In this document: one piece after another, positions 25,753-34,750 of the stretch
How the letters are laid out: the number at the start of each line of letters is the position of its first letter
Position numbering within the stretch: the stretch's first letter is position 1
Source of the DNA: CAZYBU01 sp964645775
Lineage (GTDB): Bacteria; Spirochaetota; UBA4802; UBA5550
Reading direction: 5' to 3'
NCBI GenBank assembly: GCA_964645775.1
Contig: CAZYBU010000003.1
Location: 86,313 to 150,312 of the forward strand
DNA length: 64,000 nt
Made by a program: the position numbers and the translations under genes
Notes under the pieces: generated by a model
The model's database searches: none
Seen by the model: only the letters and a program-made list of their open reading frames with translations
What the model was told of the DNA's origin: nothing

Positions 25753-27270
25753 ATGAAATACTTTCTGATCATAGTGGCGACCATTATCGGATACGAGATT
25801 ATCCGGGCTCTCTTCCTGGGATTGATCAGGAAACGCCTTATCCGTTCAACCAGCCGCTATATTGAATCCAACCGGATACGCCTGGACCGATATAAATTCA
25901 TGAACCGGCTCATGGTCAAACATGAACTGCTGAATAACCCGGAAGTCCATCAGGGAATCATTAACCACGCCCGGGATCAGGGTATGCCGGTCCAGGAAGT
26001 CCAGGAACAGGTTGAGGAGTACATCGATGAAATCGTCCCCTTTTTCAACCTTCTCTCGTACTACAAGCTCGGGTACTGGGTGGCCAACCTCTTCCTGAAC
26101 ATGATCTACGAGGTGGTCATCGACCGGGAAAACGCCGAGAAGCTGAAGGGCATCCCCTCTGACAGCATCGTGGTTTTTATCATGAACCACAGGAGCAACA
26201 TCGACTATATCCTGGTGGCCTATATGCTTGCCAGGCAGATCTCCCTCAGTTACGCGGTGGGAGAATGGGCCCGAGTCTGGCCCCTGGAATATATTTTCAA
26301 ATCATTCGGAGCCTACTTCATTCGCAGAAAGTACAGGGAGAAACTGTACCACCTTGTTCTCGAGAAGTACGTCCAGCACATAAGCATCCAGGGAATCACC
26401 CAGGGGATCTTCATCGAGGGGGGCCTGAGCCGTAACGGCCGTTTCAGGGGAGTGAAAATCGGCATCCTGGATTATATCATCGGCATACGGAAGAACCCTG
26501 ATTTCAAACGTGAACTGGTCTTCGTACCTGCCAGCATCAACTATGACTGGGTCCTGGAGGACAATATCCTTGTCCGCGAGTGGAAGGAAGGAAAGAAGAA
26601 GAAGAGAGGTTTCGGGCAAAACATAATCTCACTGACGCGTCTTGTTGTCCGAACACCGGTTTTGCTGGGCATAAACACCCTGCGACTTATGACGCGCCGC
26701 CTCAAGGAGCACGGAACGGCAAGCGTCAGTTTCGGTGATCCGGTCTTCCTCTCCGAGCTTCTGAAAAAGGAGAAAGAAGACATCTTCTCCCTGGAGCGGC
26801 ATGAAAGACTCTCCCGCGTCAATCATTACGCGGAGAGACTCCTTGACCGGATCGGCGAAGTGATGCCGGTCACGCCCCTCTGCCTGTCGGCCCACTCCGC
26901 TCTCGCCCTGGAGAAGAAACACTTCACCCGGGACGAGCTCTTCGCCCGGATGGCCCGTGACGCCCACTACCTGAAAGATCAGGGATGCAGGCTTGTCCGG
27001 GGCAGGGCCTTCGAGGCGAGCCGTCGCAGTTACGAAAAGCTTAACCGGGAACGCGCGTCCCGCCAGAAAGAGCTGGTGGCCTTCGAAGAAAACTATTTGG
27101 AATCGGAAGAGGCCCGTGAATCTCTCCGATTCGCCCTGGAGCTTATGAGAAAACGGAATATGATTCGTGGACCGAAAAACAATCTGAGAATCGTGGAGAA
27201 GAACAGGCTTCTTCTGGAATATTACGCCAACAGCCTGGCTCATTTCTTTGACCGTAAGGAACAAACGTGA
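25753..27270 (+). CDS. PlsB-like glycerol-3-phosphate/lysophospholipid acyltransferase
   Basis: 505 residues from ATG 25753 (GAGAGGAAG just upstream). After an N-terminal membrane helix (YFLIIVATIIGYEIIRALFL), the acyltransferase block I NHRSNIDY (HX4D), then FGAYFIRRKYREK, FIEGGLSRNGR and VFVPASINYD follow the order of PlsB. PlsB proteins acylate glycerol-3-phosphate at the inner membrane. E. coli PlsB is about 800 residues; this is a shorter form. It diverges from queF. The following lipase overlaps it by 4 bases. Confidence 0.82.
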   Translation: MKYFLIIVATIIGYEIIRALFLGLIRKRLIRSTSRYIESNRIRLDRYKFMNRLMVKHELLNNPEVHQGIINHARDQGMPVQEVQEQVEEYIDEIVPFFNLLSYYKLGYWVANLFLNMIYEVVIDRENAEKLKGIPSDSIVVFIMNHRSNIDYILVAYMLARQISLSYAVGEWARVWPLEYIFKSFGAYFIRRKYREKLYHLVLEKYVQHISIQGITQGIFIEGGLSRNGRFRGVKIGILDYIIGIRKNPDFKRELVFVPASINYDWVLEDNILVREWKEGKKKKRGFGQNIISLTRLVVRTPVLLGINTLRLMTRRLKEHGTASVSFGDPVFLSELLKKEKEDIFSLERHERLSRVNHYAERLLDRIGEVMPVTPLCLSAHSALALEKKHFTRDELFARMARDAHYLKDQGCRLVRGRAFEASRRSYEKLNRERASRQKELVAFEENYLESEEARESLRFALELMRKRNMIRGPKNNLRIVEKNRLLLEYYANSLAHFFDRKEQT

Positions 27271-28022
27271 AAATATACAGAACGACCCGCTCCCTGGCCC
27301 ACCGGGCCTTTCTTTTCATGAAGTACACTCTGCGGCCCTCCCTGCGGAAGAAACCCCCTTCAGAGGAGCGGAAGGGAGAGGTGGTCTTTCTGCTGCACGG
27401 AATACTCCGGAGAGCCGGAGCCATGCGGCCCATAGAGGATTCTCTGCGAAAGAAGGGATATCGGGTTGTCAACTTCGGATACAGGAGCCGTTCAGAATCT
27501 ATCGGGGACATCGCCGATTCCCTGGCCGACCGTGTTAAGAGACTCATGGAAGAGGAACCGGTCACCGGCATCAGCTTCGTGACCCACAGCATGGGCTCCA
27601 TCGTAGTCCGGTACTGCCTGGCCCATTACCGGGAAATCCCCGTTAAACGCTTTATCATGATCGCCCCGCCCAACCGGGGGTCCATCATGGCGTCCTATCT
27701 GAAACGATGGCTTCCCTACCGGCTGATCCTGGGACGGGCCGTTGAAGAACTGGCCCGGTCATCAGAGTCCCTGGTGAGCCGCCTTCCGGAACCGAGAGGA
27801 GAGTTCGGCGTTATTGCTGGCGGCACGGGCGCCTCCACGGGAATGAATCCCTTCATCCCGGGAGACGATGACGGGACGGTAAGCGTTGAGGAGACACGCC
27901 TTTCGGGAATGACCGATTTCATCCAGGTCCGGGGACAGCACTCAACCCTCCTCTTCCAGAGACGGGTTATAGCCAATGTTTTCTCTTTTCTGGAGGATGG
28001 GAGATTTCTTCATGATAATTGA
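27267..28022 (+). CDS. alpha/beta-hydrolase, lipase/esterase
   Basis: 251 residues starting at GTG 27267, inside the stop of the acyltransferase gene, with AAGGA six bases upstream. The fold markers are the oxyanion HGILRRAG, nucleophile elbow FVTHSMGSIVVR (Ser), acidic PGDDDGTV and the histidine of VRGQHSTLLF, in proper order. Such enzymes hydrolyse acyl esters. Pairing with an acyltransferase suggests phospholipid turnover. No signal peptide is visible, so it is probably cytoplasmic or loosely membrane-bound. Confidence 0.82.
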   Translation: MKIYRTTRSLAHRAFLFMKYTLRPSLRKKPPSEERKGEVVFLLHGILRRAGAMRPIEDSLRKKGYRVVNFGYRSRSESIGDIADSLADRVKRLMEEEPVTGISFVTHSMGSIVVRYCLAHYREIPVKRFIMIAPPNRGSIMASYLKRWLPYRLILGRAVEELARSSESLVSRLPEPRGEFGVIAGGTGASTGMNPFIPGDDDGTVSVEETRLSGMTDFIQVRGQHSTLLFQRRVIANVFSFLEDGRFLHDN

Positions 28023-28101
28023 ATGTTCCAAAATGTATTTGCAGATTTACCTGTAGATGGGAACCTTGCCTCCAGTAATCCAGAGGGGGACCCGCAGCGT
28101 C

Positions 28102-29187
28102 ATGGACAAAGCATTTGACGAAATAAGGAAACCGGCCCTGGAGGCCCGGTACGACGCCGAGAAGATCGCCTTCGGCCCGGTGGTCTTCCAGGCCGTAAGA
28201 ATACTCCGGGACAAGGGCATTCTTTCGAAGATCGAGGAATCGGGCGAGTCGGGTAAAAGCATCGAAGAGCTTTCGCAGGATACCGGGCTCTCTCCCTACG
28301 GCGTCCGTGTTCTTCTGGAAACGGGCCTGAGCGCCGGAGTAGTCCACATGAAGGATGAACGCTACCTTCTGACCCGAACCGGTTACTTCATAGTAAACGA
28401 CGAGATGACCCGGGTGAACATGGACTTCATCCAGGACGTCTGCTACCTTCCCATGTTTCACCTGGAGGAATCGATAGAAAAAGGCGAGCCCGAGGGCCTG
28501 AAGGTCTTTGGACGGTGGAAGACGGTCTACGAGGGCCTGGCCGAACTTCCGGAGAAGGTGAAGAGAAGCTGGTTCGCCTTCGATCACTTTTATTCCGACT
28601 CGGCCTTCCCTAAAGCCCTGCCTCACGTCTTTAGAAACAGCCCGCGAACGATACTGGACATCGGGGGAAACACCGGCCGCTTCGCCCTGAAGTGCCTGGC
28701 CCACGACCCGGATGTGAAGGTGACCATAGCCGACCTTCCGGGACAGCTTGCCGTGGCCTTCAAAAACGCCGAGAAGGCCGGTGTCCAGAGGAGACTCCAG
28801 GGCGCCACGGTCGACCTGCTGGAAGAATCATCTGAACTGCCTTCCGGATTCGACGCTGTCTGGATGAGCCAGTTTTTGGTCTGTTTCTCTCCCGATGAGA
28901 TCCACAGCATACTGGTCAAGGTGCGGGAAGCCATCGATGAAAACACGGAACTTTTCATTTTAGATACTTTCTGGGACCGCCAGGCCTGGAACATCGCGGC
29001 TTATTGTCTCATCAATTCTTCCCCCTACTTCACGGCCGTGGCCAACGGCAACAGCATGATGTACAGGTCAGAAGATTTTTACGCCTTTCTGGAAGAAGCC
29101 GGCCTTACAGTTAAAAAAGAATGGGACGGCCTGGGGATCAGTCATACGTTGCTGTGCTGCGGAAAGAAAAATAAAGATTCCGGATGA
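28102..29187 (+). CDS. SAM-dependent methyltransferase with winged-helix dimerisation domain
   Basis: About 361 residues. The N-terminal region (GKSIEELSQDTGLSPYGVRV) is a winged helix used for dimerisation in plant-type O-methyltransferases and tenellin-like enzymes. Residues about 200-320 are the class I fold with ILDIGGNTGRFAL as the SAM loop and VTIADLPGQL as the acidic strand. The substrate is unknown. ATG 28102 is chosen over ATG 28057 because homology-like sequence starts there; neither has a strong ribosome site. It ends at a hairpin at 29202-29237. Confidence 0.8.
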   Translation: MDKAFDEIRKPALEARYDAEKIAFGPVVFQAVRILRDKGILSKIEESGESGKSIEELSQDTGLSPYGVRVLLETGLSAGVVHMKDERYLLTRTGYFIVNDEMTRVNMDFIQDVCYLPMFHLEESIEKGEPEGLKVFGRWKTVYEGLAELPEKVKRSWFAFDHFYSDSAFPKALPHVFRNSPRTILDIGGNTGRFALKCLAHDPDVKVTIADLPGQLAVAFKNAEKAGVQRRLQGATVDLLEESSELPSGFDAVWMSQFLVCFSPDEIHSILVKVREAIDENTELFILDTFWDRQAWNIAAYCLINSSPYFTAVANGNSMMYRSEDFYAFLEEAGLTVKKEWDGLGISHTLLCCGKKNKDSG

Positions 29188-29528
29188 AAAAGAAAAACCA
29201 TGTCCAGCGCAGTCATGGATAACGTATTGCGCTGGACCGGCGTTTTTGGGGTCCATTTTCGCCGCGGAATAAGGACATTCACATATGTTTTGGGCAAACA
29301 AAAGATTTCCCGAAGATAGTATTTGGAAGCTACCTTAACGGAATTTTCCCCGCGATCATAGTTCGTCTTATTCTCGGCTGATTTGTTCTGGTACGGTTTC
29401 ACCTGAGATTGGAAAGACCTCGCCCGCTTTAGATACTTTTTCGCGGAACTCTCTGATGCGGCAAAGGCATCCATAACCGGGATTGCCATCATGACTGTTA
29501 TGAAAGCCATCAATATTTTTCCTTTCAT
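29142..29528 (-). CDS. small exported protein with suspect C-terminal half
   Basis: 128 residues. The start is strong: GAGGGG four bases before the ATG and a clean Sec signal peptide (residues 1-24, cleaved near DAFA-AS). The mature start, SSAKKYLKRARSFQSQVKPY, is basic. The frame then runs through the terminator at 29202-29247 and overlaps the opposing methyltransferase gene by 46 bases, so the C-terminal 40 residues are probably not original. Likely a frameshifted or truncated gene for a small periplasmic protein. Confidence 0.5.
   Translation of the reverse strand: MKGKILMAFITVMMAIPVMDAFAASESSAKKYLKRARSFQSQVKPYQNKSAENKTNYDRGENSVKVASKYYLREIFCLPKTYVNVLIPRRKWTPKTPVQRNTLSMTALDMVFLFHPESLFFFPQHSNV
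29202..29247. terminator. bidirectional hairpin terminator
   Basis: Ten-base arms GTCCAGCGCA and TGCGCTGGAC (29202-29211, 29228-29237). TTTTT follows on the plus strand, and TTTTTCTTTTT follows on the minus strand. It ends the methyltransferase transcript and could end the opposing small gene. Confidence 0.7.
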
Positions 29529-29987
29529 AAATCCCCTCCGAAATCACTGTTTATTCAATTTTTAAAAAAATACTATATGCAGATATCCGGGCAACTCAAT
29601 TTTCAGAAAATATACTTTTGGGGATAAATACTTTATGATGGATCAGCTATTTGTCATGGGATTAAGATAGATCAATCACATTTTGGCCAGAGGAACCAGG
29701 GGATTTACATACATGAATGTATACTCACATCATACATGTTGTATTCGACAAAAATGCCACAATAGTATTCCCGGTATTATTATATTTTTGGCGTATTGAT
29801 AATTTTAAAATAATTTTTGAAGATGCTTTTACGTCCCGTCGGCTGCGGCTGTGAGGATAATTGAGTCTTTTTAGCAAATAAAGCTAAGAAATCAATATAA
29901 TATTCCGTTTAATCATCACACAGCCTGCAGACTGCTGACAGGTGATTCATCCTGCCCAAATTCGCAATATACGGCTCTGAGCTGAAA

Positions 29988-30182
29988 TCATAAAACGTCA
30001 CCAGCTCCCATAGAACAGGCCCTCTTCGCGTCATCGATCCTGTGACGGCTGTTCCCGGCGTTCCCATGGAAAAAGAGAATTACGTTTTTATTTCTTTTTT
30101 TACCTGATATCCATAATTCGAATAGTATAAAGCACCGTATAAAACCACAATACCAATGTTTCCCGGGTACACCATCCGGCAA
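29988..30182 (-). pseudogene. fragment of an alpha/beta hydrolase (YfhR/Bem46-like)
   Basis: The frame contains NVILFFHGNAGNSRHRIDDA, the oxyanion-hole region (FHGNAGN) of the YfhR/Bem46 hydrolase group, then stops at once. No nucleophile elbow or remaining catalytic residues follow, so it is a remnant. The surrounding 29529-30260 is AT-rich and carries no complete gene. Confidence 0.5.
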
Positions 30183-30265
30183 AACCTTTATTTAATAAAT
30201 TTTAATTTCATTAAATACTGATTTCCATAGACATCTATAATTTAACAAAATATTTACACTTTTGA

Positions 30266-30293
30266 TTGACAGTACAGGTGCCCTCTATATAGT
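30266..30293 (+). promoter_or_regulatory. sigma-70 promoter of the rhodanese selenoprotein gene
   Basis: TTGACA (30266-30271), a 16-base spacer and TATAGT (30288-30293): one of the strongest promoters in the window. Predicted start is near 30300, leaving a 5' leader of about 70 bases. Confidence 0.75.
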
Positions 30294-30305
30294 TGCACTG
30301 ATAAT

Positions 30306-30344
30306 AGATGCCCAATTTAAGCATCTACGCAGGTATTGCCTGCG
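30306..30344 (+). promoter_or_regulatory. two hairpins in the 5' leader of the selenoprotein mRNA
   Basis: AGATGC/GCATCT (30306-30311, 30321-30326) and CGCAGG/CCTGCG (30328-30333, 30339-30344) lie in tandem between the predicted transcription start and the ribosome site (GGGGG at about 30357). They could regulate translation or stabilise the mRNA. They match no riboswitch I know. Confidence 0.45.
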
Positions 30345-30371
30345 AAAAATAATTTAGGGGGTAGCTAAAAC

Positions 30372-31793
30372 ATGAAAAGGATTCTATTTCCTTTCCTGAT
30401 CATGGGACTCGCCCTTTCCTTTGCTTCCTGTGGTGAAGACAAAGCTAAAATGGAAGGGAGTCTTGTTGACAATATGTGTGCCTTGTCAATAGAGAAAGAG
30501 CCTGACAGGATTATCGGACGTTTTTCGAGTCTGTCCACGAAAGCCAAGAGGGTTGACGTTGAGGTTAACGGAAAACCTGTAACTGTATACTTCACAGACG
30601 AAACAAATTGGTCCTTGCCGAAAGACATACAAGAAATATGGAAATTGCGGGACTACAAAAGCCGCTGTGTCGCTTTCGATTATAAGAAAGAAGGCGGAAA
30701 GTACATAGCCGAAAAGGCCATCGTTGCGGAAGAGTTTGAAGTCGACCAGGACATGGTCATCGGCTACGACAAATTCGTTGAGCTCAAAGATTCAGCAACG
30801 ATTGCTGATTGCCGTCCCGGATGGATGACCTCCAAAGGTACCATACCCGGAGCGAAAACATTGCCTCCCGGAAAGATCGGAAATCAGGAATATTTTGAAA
30901 AACTTCTTCCCGACAAGAACAAGCAGGTTATTTTCTTCTGCGGCGGTTTTGCCTGACTCTTTGCCCCGCATGCCGGTCAGGCAGCAGTAAAGTACGGATA
31001 TAAGAATGTCAAGGTATTCCATGCAGGCTATCCCAAGTGGAAAGCGGAAAAAAACCCCAGTGTAATCAAGGCCAGTTTCATCAAGGATAATCTGAAAGAA
31101 GACAATCCCATGATACTCATCGATATCAGGGAAAATGCAGCCGAGGAACATATCCCTGGCGCCTACGCCGTATCACCGGACAAAATCAACACGATAAAGG
31201 GAATGCTTCCCTCTTCCAAGCGAGATAAGAGCCGAGCTCCAATTATCGTTTACAGCTCCGGCGAAAACGTAAACAAAGCCCGCGAAGTCGCCAAAACTAT
31301 CAACTCCTGGGGATACAAAGGCGCATCTTTCCTTAAGGGAGGTTTCGAGGCTTACAAAAGCCTGAAAGAAGCAAAGGTTGCTTCAAATTCTCTTGCCGAT
31401 AAGATTGACTACGTTGCCAAGAAACAGCCGGGAGAATTACCACCCGCTGAGTTCAAAGAGATGATCAAAAACGGTGTTCCCGGGGACGTTGTCCTTATTG
31501 ACGTAAGAAGTAAAAGCGAAACCGAGGAAGACCCTTTCGGCATGCGCTTTGAAGGGGCGAAAAACATTCCCCTTGAGAACCTTCTTGAGGCCTCAAAAGA
31601 TTTCGACAAATCGAAGCGATACGTCATCACCTGCATAACAGGTCTCCGGTCCAAGATGGGACGGGATGACCTTGCCCAGGAAGGCTTTAATGCATTTTAC
31701 GTTGATGGTGTCTACAAGGCCAAAAATGGTGGTCTCAAGCTCGGTTCGGTTGAATTTACCAAAGAAGAGATAGAAAAAATTAACAAAAAGTAG
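30372..31793 (+). CDS. triple-rhodanese lipoprotein, selenoprotein with in-frame UGA
   Basis: Read through one TGA (30954-30956), the frame is open for 473 residues, with position 195 as selenocysteine. Residues 1-20 are a lipoprotein signal (LSFASC). Residues about 140-235 are a rhodanese domain with active site FCGGFAU: Cys190 and Sec195 sit where many homologues have CGGxxC. About 245-335 is a second domain whose loop is YSSG, lacking the Cys. About 360-460 is a third with TCITGLRSKMG (Cys421), the normal CxxGxRS form. Sec-containing rhodaneses are known. A hairpin enclosing the UGA supports recoding. It would transfer sulfur, or perhaps selenium, in the periplasm. A terminator follows. 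Confidence 0.82.
30950..30983 (+). promoter_or_regulatory. SECIS-like hairpin containing the UGA codon
   Basis: Perfect 8-bp inverted repeat TGCCTGAC (30950-30957) and GTCAGGCA (30976-30983) with an 18-base loop; the UGA lies in the 5' arm. In bacteria the element recruiting SelB also begins at or just after the UGA. No selA/B/C/D gene is in the window. Confidence 0.6.
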
Positions 31794-31821
31794 CTGGATT
31801 CGTTACCAGCGCATAGCTGAT

Positions 31822-31849
31822 AAAAAGCGCCCTCCGGGGCGCTTTTTTT
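31822..31849. terminator. bidirectional rho-independent terminator
   Basis: AAAAA, GCGCCC, four-base loop, GGGCGC, seven T. It separates the selenoprotein gene from the convergent STAS gene and serves both. Confidence 0.9.
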
Positions 31850-31872
31850 GTCCAACTATGTCGGAATACCCT

Positions 31873-32604
31873 TTAAAAAAACTCCACGGTCTGGTCCTCC
31901 TTCACGGTGAAGGCTGTGCCGCAGGAGGGGCAGAGAAAATCTCCGGGTCTTCGAACTCGAACCAGGCCCTGGCAGGTTTTGCATTCCACCACAAAAGGAG
32001 TAAAAGCGCCCATTTCCACGGTATCTGCTTCCCCTGGTTTGGGCCGGGCGCTTTCCAGCTCCATAAAACCCTCTCCGGCTGATTCCTTTTGACTGCCAGT
32101 TCCAATCATCGGGCCGAAATCATTATCTCCGGATTCGTCCATGAAGGTTTCATCCAGAAAAGGGATCTCATCATCACCGGGCAGGTCCATCTCCCCATGG
32201 GCAGTTCCGGCTGGGGCGGATGTGGAGGGATGCGGCTCATCCTCCCGCATCTCTATCTGCCTGTCCATGGTCTCCATGGCCTCGATACGGGAAGTAGCCA
32301 TGTTAAGTACCCTGTCAAAACCGAGGATACGGAAAAGTGTGGCAAGCTGCTGATTGAGGTTAAAGATGATAACGTACCCATCGTGGGAAGATACCTTTTT
32401 CTGCATGAATATAAGGACACCGAAACCGGCCGAGCTGACCGAAGCGAGATCTCCAGCGTCAAAAAGAATGTACCTGGTATCCCTGGAGAGAAGGTTGTTT
32501 ATATAGCCTTCAAAATCGGGAGAGGTTTCACCGTTCAGGCTCCCCTCAAGGCTTACCACGACCCCTTTCCCGTCCAGTATCTCCATGTGATCTATCAAAA
32601 GCAT
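31873..32604 (-). CDS. STAS-domain protein with C-terminal zinc ribbon
   Basis: 243 residues from ATG 32604 (AAGGA six bases upstream). Residues 1-110 are a STAS (anti-sigma-factor antagonist) domain, with SVSSAGFGVLIF around the usual phospho-acceptor serine. An acidic, low-complexity linker follows. The C-terminus has CKTCQGLVRVRRPGDFLCPSC, a four-Cys zinc ribbon. The start lies inside the 3' end of the receptor gene, so the two are coupled. It likely relays a signal from that receptor by partner switching; the kinase/phosphatase is not in the window. Confidence 0.8.
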   Translation of the reverse strand: MLLIDHMEILDGKGVVVSLEGSLNGETSPDFEGYINNLLSRDTRYILFDAGDLASVSSAGFGVLIFMQKKVSSHDGYVIIFNLNQQLATLFRILGFDRVLNMATSRIEAMETMDRQIEMREDEPHPSTSAPAGTAHGEMDLPGDDEIPFLDETFMDESGDNDFGPMIGTGSQKESAGEGFMELESARPKPGEADTVEMGAFTPFVVECKTCQGLVRVRRPGDFLCPSCGTAFTVKEDQTVEFF

Positions 32605-32606
32605 CG

Positions 32607-33686
32607 TCAATCCTTCTTTATAATCGGAATGGCTTCTCGTACCACGGTTTTCCGGTCCTTCCTCTCTCTGGGGACCTTGATAGCGGGAGCCTCAACAGAC
32701 CTGTCCTCGATGTCAAGCACGGCTTCATCATCCATCTCGCCCAGGAGCGAAATGGATATGACCGGCTCATCGCTCTCTTCCACTTCTTCTCTCTCCTGCC
32801 AGAGGTAGGGCTGCTCCAGGGTACCCGTCTCCGAATCTATCAATCCCCGGTCAAGCTCAATCGTTTCCTCATGGAGAAAAAGACCCTCTTCACGCTCCTT
32901 CTCCGGTCCCCCACTCCTTCTCCCTTCGAGCCAGGCCTTGCGCTGGATCTGGCGGTACCTGAAAAAGACAATGAATGAAACAAAGAGTGAAACAAGGAGA
33001 ACACCCACCAGTCCGTACTGCATAAAAATAATGTAGCGATTATACAGGGCCTGGATAACAGAATAGATCCGATCCTTGCTTATGAGAAAATTGACGGTGC
33101 CTATAGGTTTCCCTTCGTGGTAGACCGCTTTTGAAACGAGCCATCCATTTCTGTCAACACTCTCGTAGAGATGCTTCTTGATGAGTTCCTGTTCCCGCCG
33201 GTTAAAGGGGATTTTACGTTCAATCATGTAATAGGGGGTAAACTGCACCTTTTTGCTTTTCCTCTCCACGGGTCGCAGGATCAGGTCAAGGTTATAATAA
33301 AACTCATCATTCGCGATATTACCCCGCACCCGTTTCACCTGTCCCGCGACTGAATGAGCTACGATGGTACCGTTGGCCCGGACAAAAAAGGCCTCATCCA
33401 CGGTATGCTCCCGTATGCTTTTTGCGAAAAGTTCCCTGAGGTCTTTGAAATTCTCTTTCCTGTATCCCTCTTCGCACGCCTCGGCAAAGCCCTCTGCCAT
33501 TGTGAGGGAAAAATTGATTGTGTATCGCTCTATATAATCGATCCGTTTCTTCGCCGCCCGGTAGAAATACCAGCTCGTTCCGCCTGTTACGGCGATTGAA
33601 TCAATAATGAGCACCAGGAAAAATATTCCCAGAGGGAACATAACTTTCCGGTAGGTCGGTCCTATAATTCTGTTCCGTAAAGCCAT
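32607..33686 (-). CDS. membrane sensor with periplasmic Cache-like domain and no output domain
   Basis: 359 residues from ATG 33686 (AAGGAT upstream); a longer frame would overlap the opposing NUDIX gene. There are two membrane helices (about 15-37 and 235-258) flanking a periplasmic domain with DEAFFVRANGTIVAHS and GKPIGTVNFLISKDRIYSVI, typical of Cache-type sensors. The cytoplasmic tail of about 100 residues is highly charged, with no HAMP, kinase or methyl-accepting region. The following STAS gene overlaps it. I infer a ligand sensor that works through the STAS protein. Confidence 0.72.
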   Translation of the reverse strand: MALRNRIIGPTYRKVMFPLGIFFLVLIIDSIAVTGGTSWYFYRAAKKRIDYIERYTINFSLTMAEGFAEACEEGYRKENFKDLRELFAKSIREHTVDEAFFVRANGTIVAHSVAGQVKRVRGNIANDEFYYNLDLILRPVERKSKKVQFTPYYMIERKIPFNRREQELIKKHLYESVDRNGWLVSKAVYHEGKPIGTVNFLISKDRIYSVIQALYNRYIIFMQYGLVGVLLVSLFVSFIVFFRYRQIQRKAWLEGRRSGGPEKEREEGLFLHEETIELDRGLIDSETGTLEQPYLWQEREEVEESDEPVISISLLGEMDDEAVLDIEDRSVEAPAIKVPRERKDRKTVVREAIPIIKKD

Positions 33687-33755
33687 AATATCCTTGTCAC
33701 ATGACGGGTCTACACTATATCTATCGGACGAAATCCACCGGGGGTACAGAAAAAA

Positions 33756-34415
33756 GTGACAGAAGAAATGCTCGAAATATGGGACTGGGAGACTGGAAAG
33801 CCGACTGGCCGTTCCATTGAACGGACAAAATCCCACAGGGAGGGAGTTGCCCACGAAGGGGTCCATCTCTGGATTATCCGCGAGGAGGATGGCGAATGGC
33901 AGCTTCTCTTCCAGAGACGGGCCGACGACAAGGACACCTTTCCCGGCGTACTGGACATAACCGTGGGAGGACACGTACCCTTCGGACAGACCACCTCCAA
34001 GATCGAGAAGGAAGCCCATGAGGAGATCGGCGTCTCCCCGGACGCGGAAGATCTGGTGGACCTGGGTTACTTCCGTTACGAGGAAAAGTGGGACTGGATG
34101 ATGCACCGTGAGTTCCAGAGAGTTTATCTACTTGAGGATAACCGGCCCCTGGAGAGTTACCGTTTCCACGACGGCGAGGTGTCCGGAATCTACGCCGTAC
34201 CCATAAAGGAGATGGAACTCCTCTTCTCAGGGGAGAAGCAGGTTCTGGCCCGGGCCTACCATTATGGACGCCTGGAGGAGGTCCGTGTCTCCCGTGATGA
34301 TCTGCATCCTCTCTTTTTCAGCGGTCCCATGTCTCCCTACCTGGAAATCCTCTTCCGGGCCATAGATCAGCATATAGCCGGCGGCCAGGTCACTGTGCGC
34401 ATGGAGGATGCCTGA
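33756..34415 (+). CDS. NUDIX hydrolase (IPP-isomerase/YfcD-like)
   Basis: 219 residues. The NUDIX box is GGHVPFGQTTSKIEKEAHEEIGV in shortened terms: GGH at its head, E..KEAHEEIG at its core, with the metal-binding glutamates present. The N-terminal EIWDWETGKPTG and R.E...EGVAHEGVHLWII follow the YfcD/Idi-like group, which removes pyrophosphate from nucleoside-diphosphate derivatives. The start may be GTG 33756 or ATG 33768. It diverges from the sensor gene across 69 bases. Substrate unknown. Confidence 0.85.
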   Translation: MTEEMLEIWDWETGKPTGRSIERTKSHREGVAHEGVHLWIIREEDGEWQLLFQRRADDKDTFPGVLDITVGGHVPFGQTTSKIEKEAHEEIGVSPDAEDLVDLGYFRYEEKWDWMMHREFQRVYLLEDNRPLESYRFHDGEVSGIYAVPIKEMELLFSGEKQVLARAYHYGRLEEVRVSRDDLHPLFFSGPMSPYLEILFRAIDQHIAGGQVTVRMEDA

Positions 34416-34486
34416 TGAGTGGATATTCCGCTTGACGGTCTCATCCATCATGAAACCTTGAGGTATCATTATTCTGGAGAACCTCT

Positions 34487-34660
34487 ATGATCGACGACAA
34501 GCTGATTGACATCCTGGCGTGCCCCTCATGTCGCGGGGACGTGGAATACCATGAAAATGAGGAAAGGATTGTCTGTCTTGAATGCGGATTGCGCTACCCG
34601 GTTCGGGACGGAATCCCTATCATGCTTATCGATGAGGCGGAAGAGTCTCCATCAAAATGA
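34487..34660 (+). CDS. Trm112-family small zinc-binding protein (UPF0434/YcaR-like)
   Basis: 57 residues. The pattern LLDILACPSCRGDV in slightly altered form (LIDILACPSCRGDVEY), then VCLECGLRYPVRDGIPIML, is the Trm112/YcaR signature: four Cys bind zinc. GGAG stands ten bases before the ATG at 34487. Members activate methyltransferases or assist cell-envelope enzymes; the partner here is unknown. Confidence 0.85.
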   Translation: MIDDKLIDILACPSCRGDVEYHENEERIVCLECGLRYPVRDGIPIMLIDEAEESPSK

Positions 34661-34750
34661 CCGTGATCTATTTTCATTGACAAAACCACCCACTCTCAAC
34701 ATAGGATACGGTCATAATGAATTCATCAGTTTTAACAGGATGCGATAGAT

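Noticed and set aside
30954..30956. Frameshift or nonsense mutation splitting the rhodanese gene
   Set aside because: The frame continues for 278 codons with good domain structure, and the TGA falls on the known Cys/Sec site within a hairpin.
33687..34106. N-terminal extension of the sensor gene over the NUDIX gene
   Set aside because: It is antisense to a clear NUDIX protein, while ATG 33686 has a good ribosome site followed by a membrane helix.
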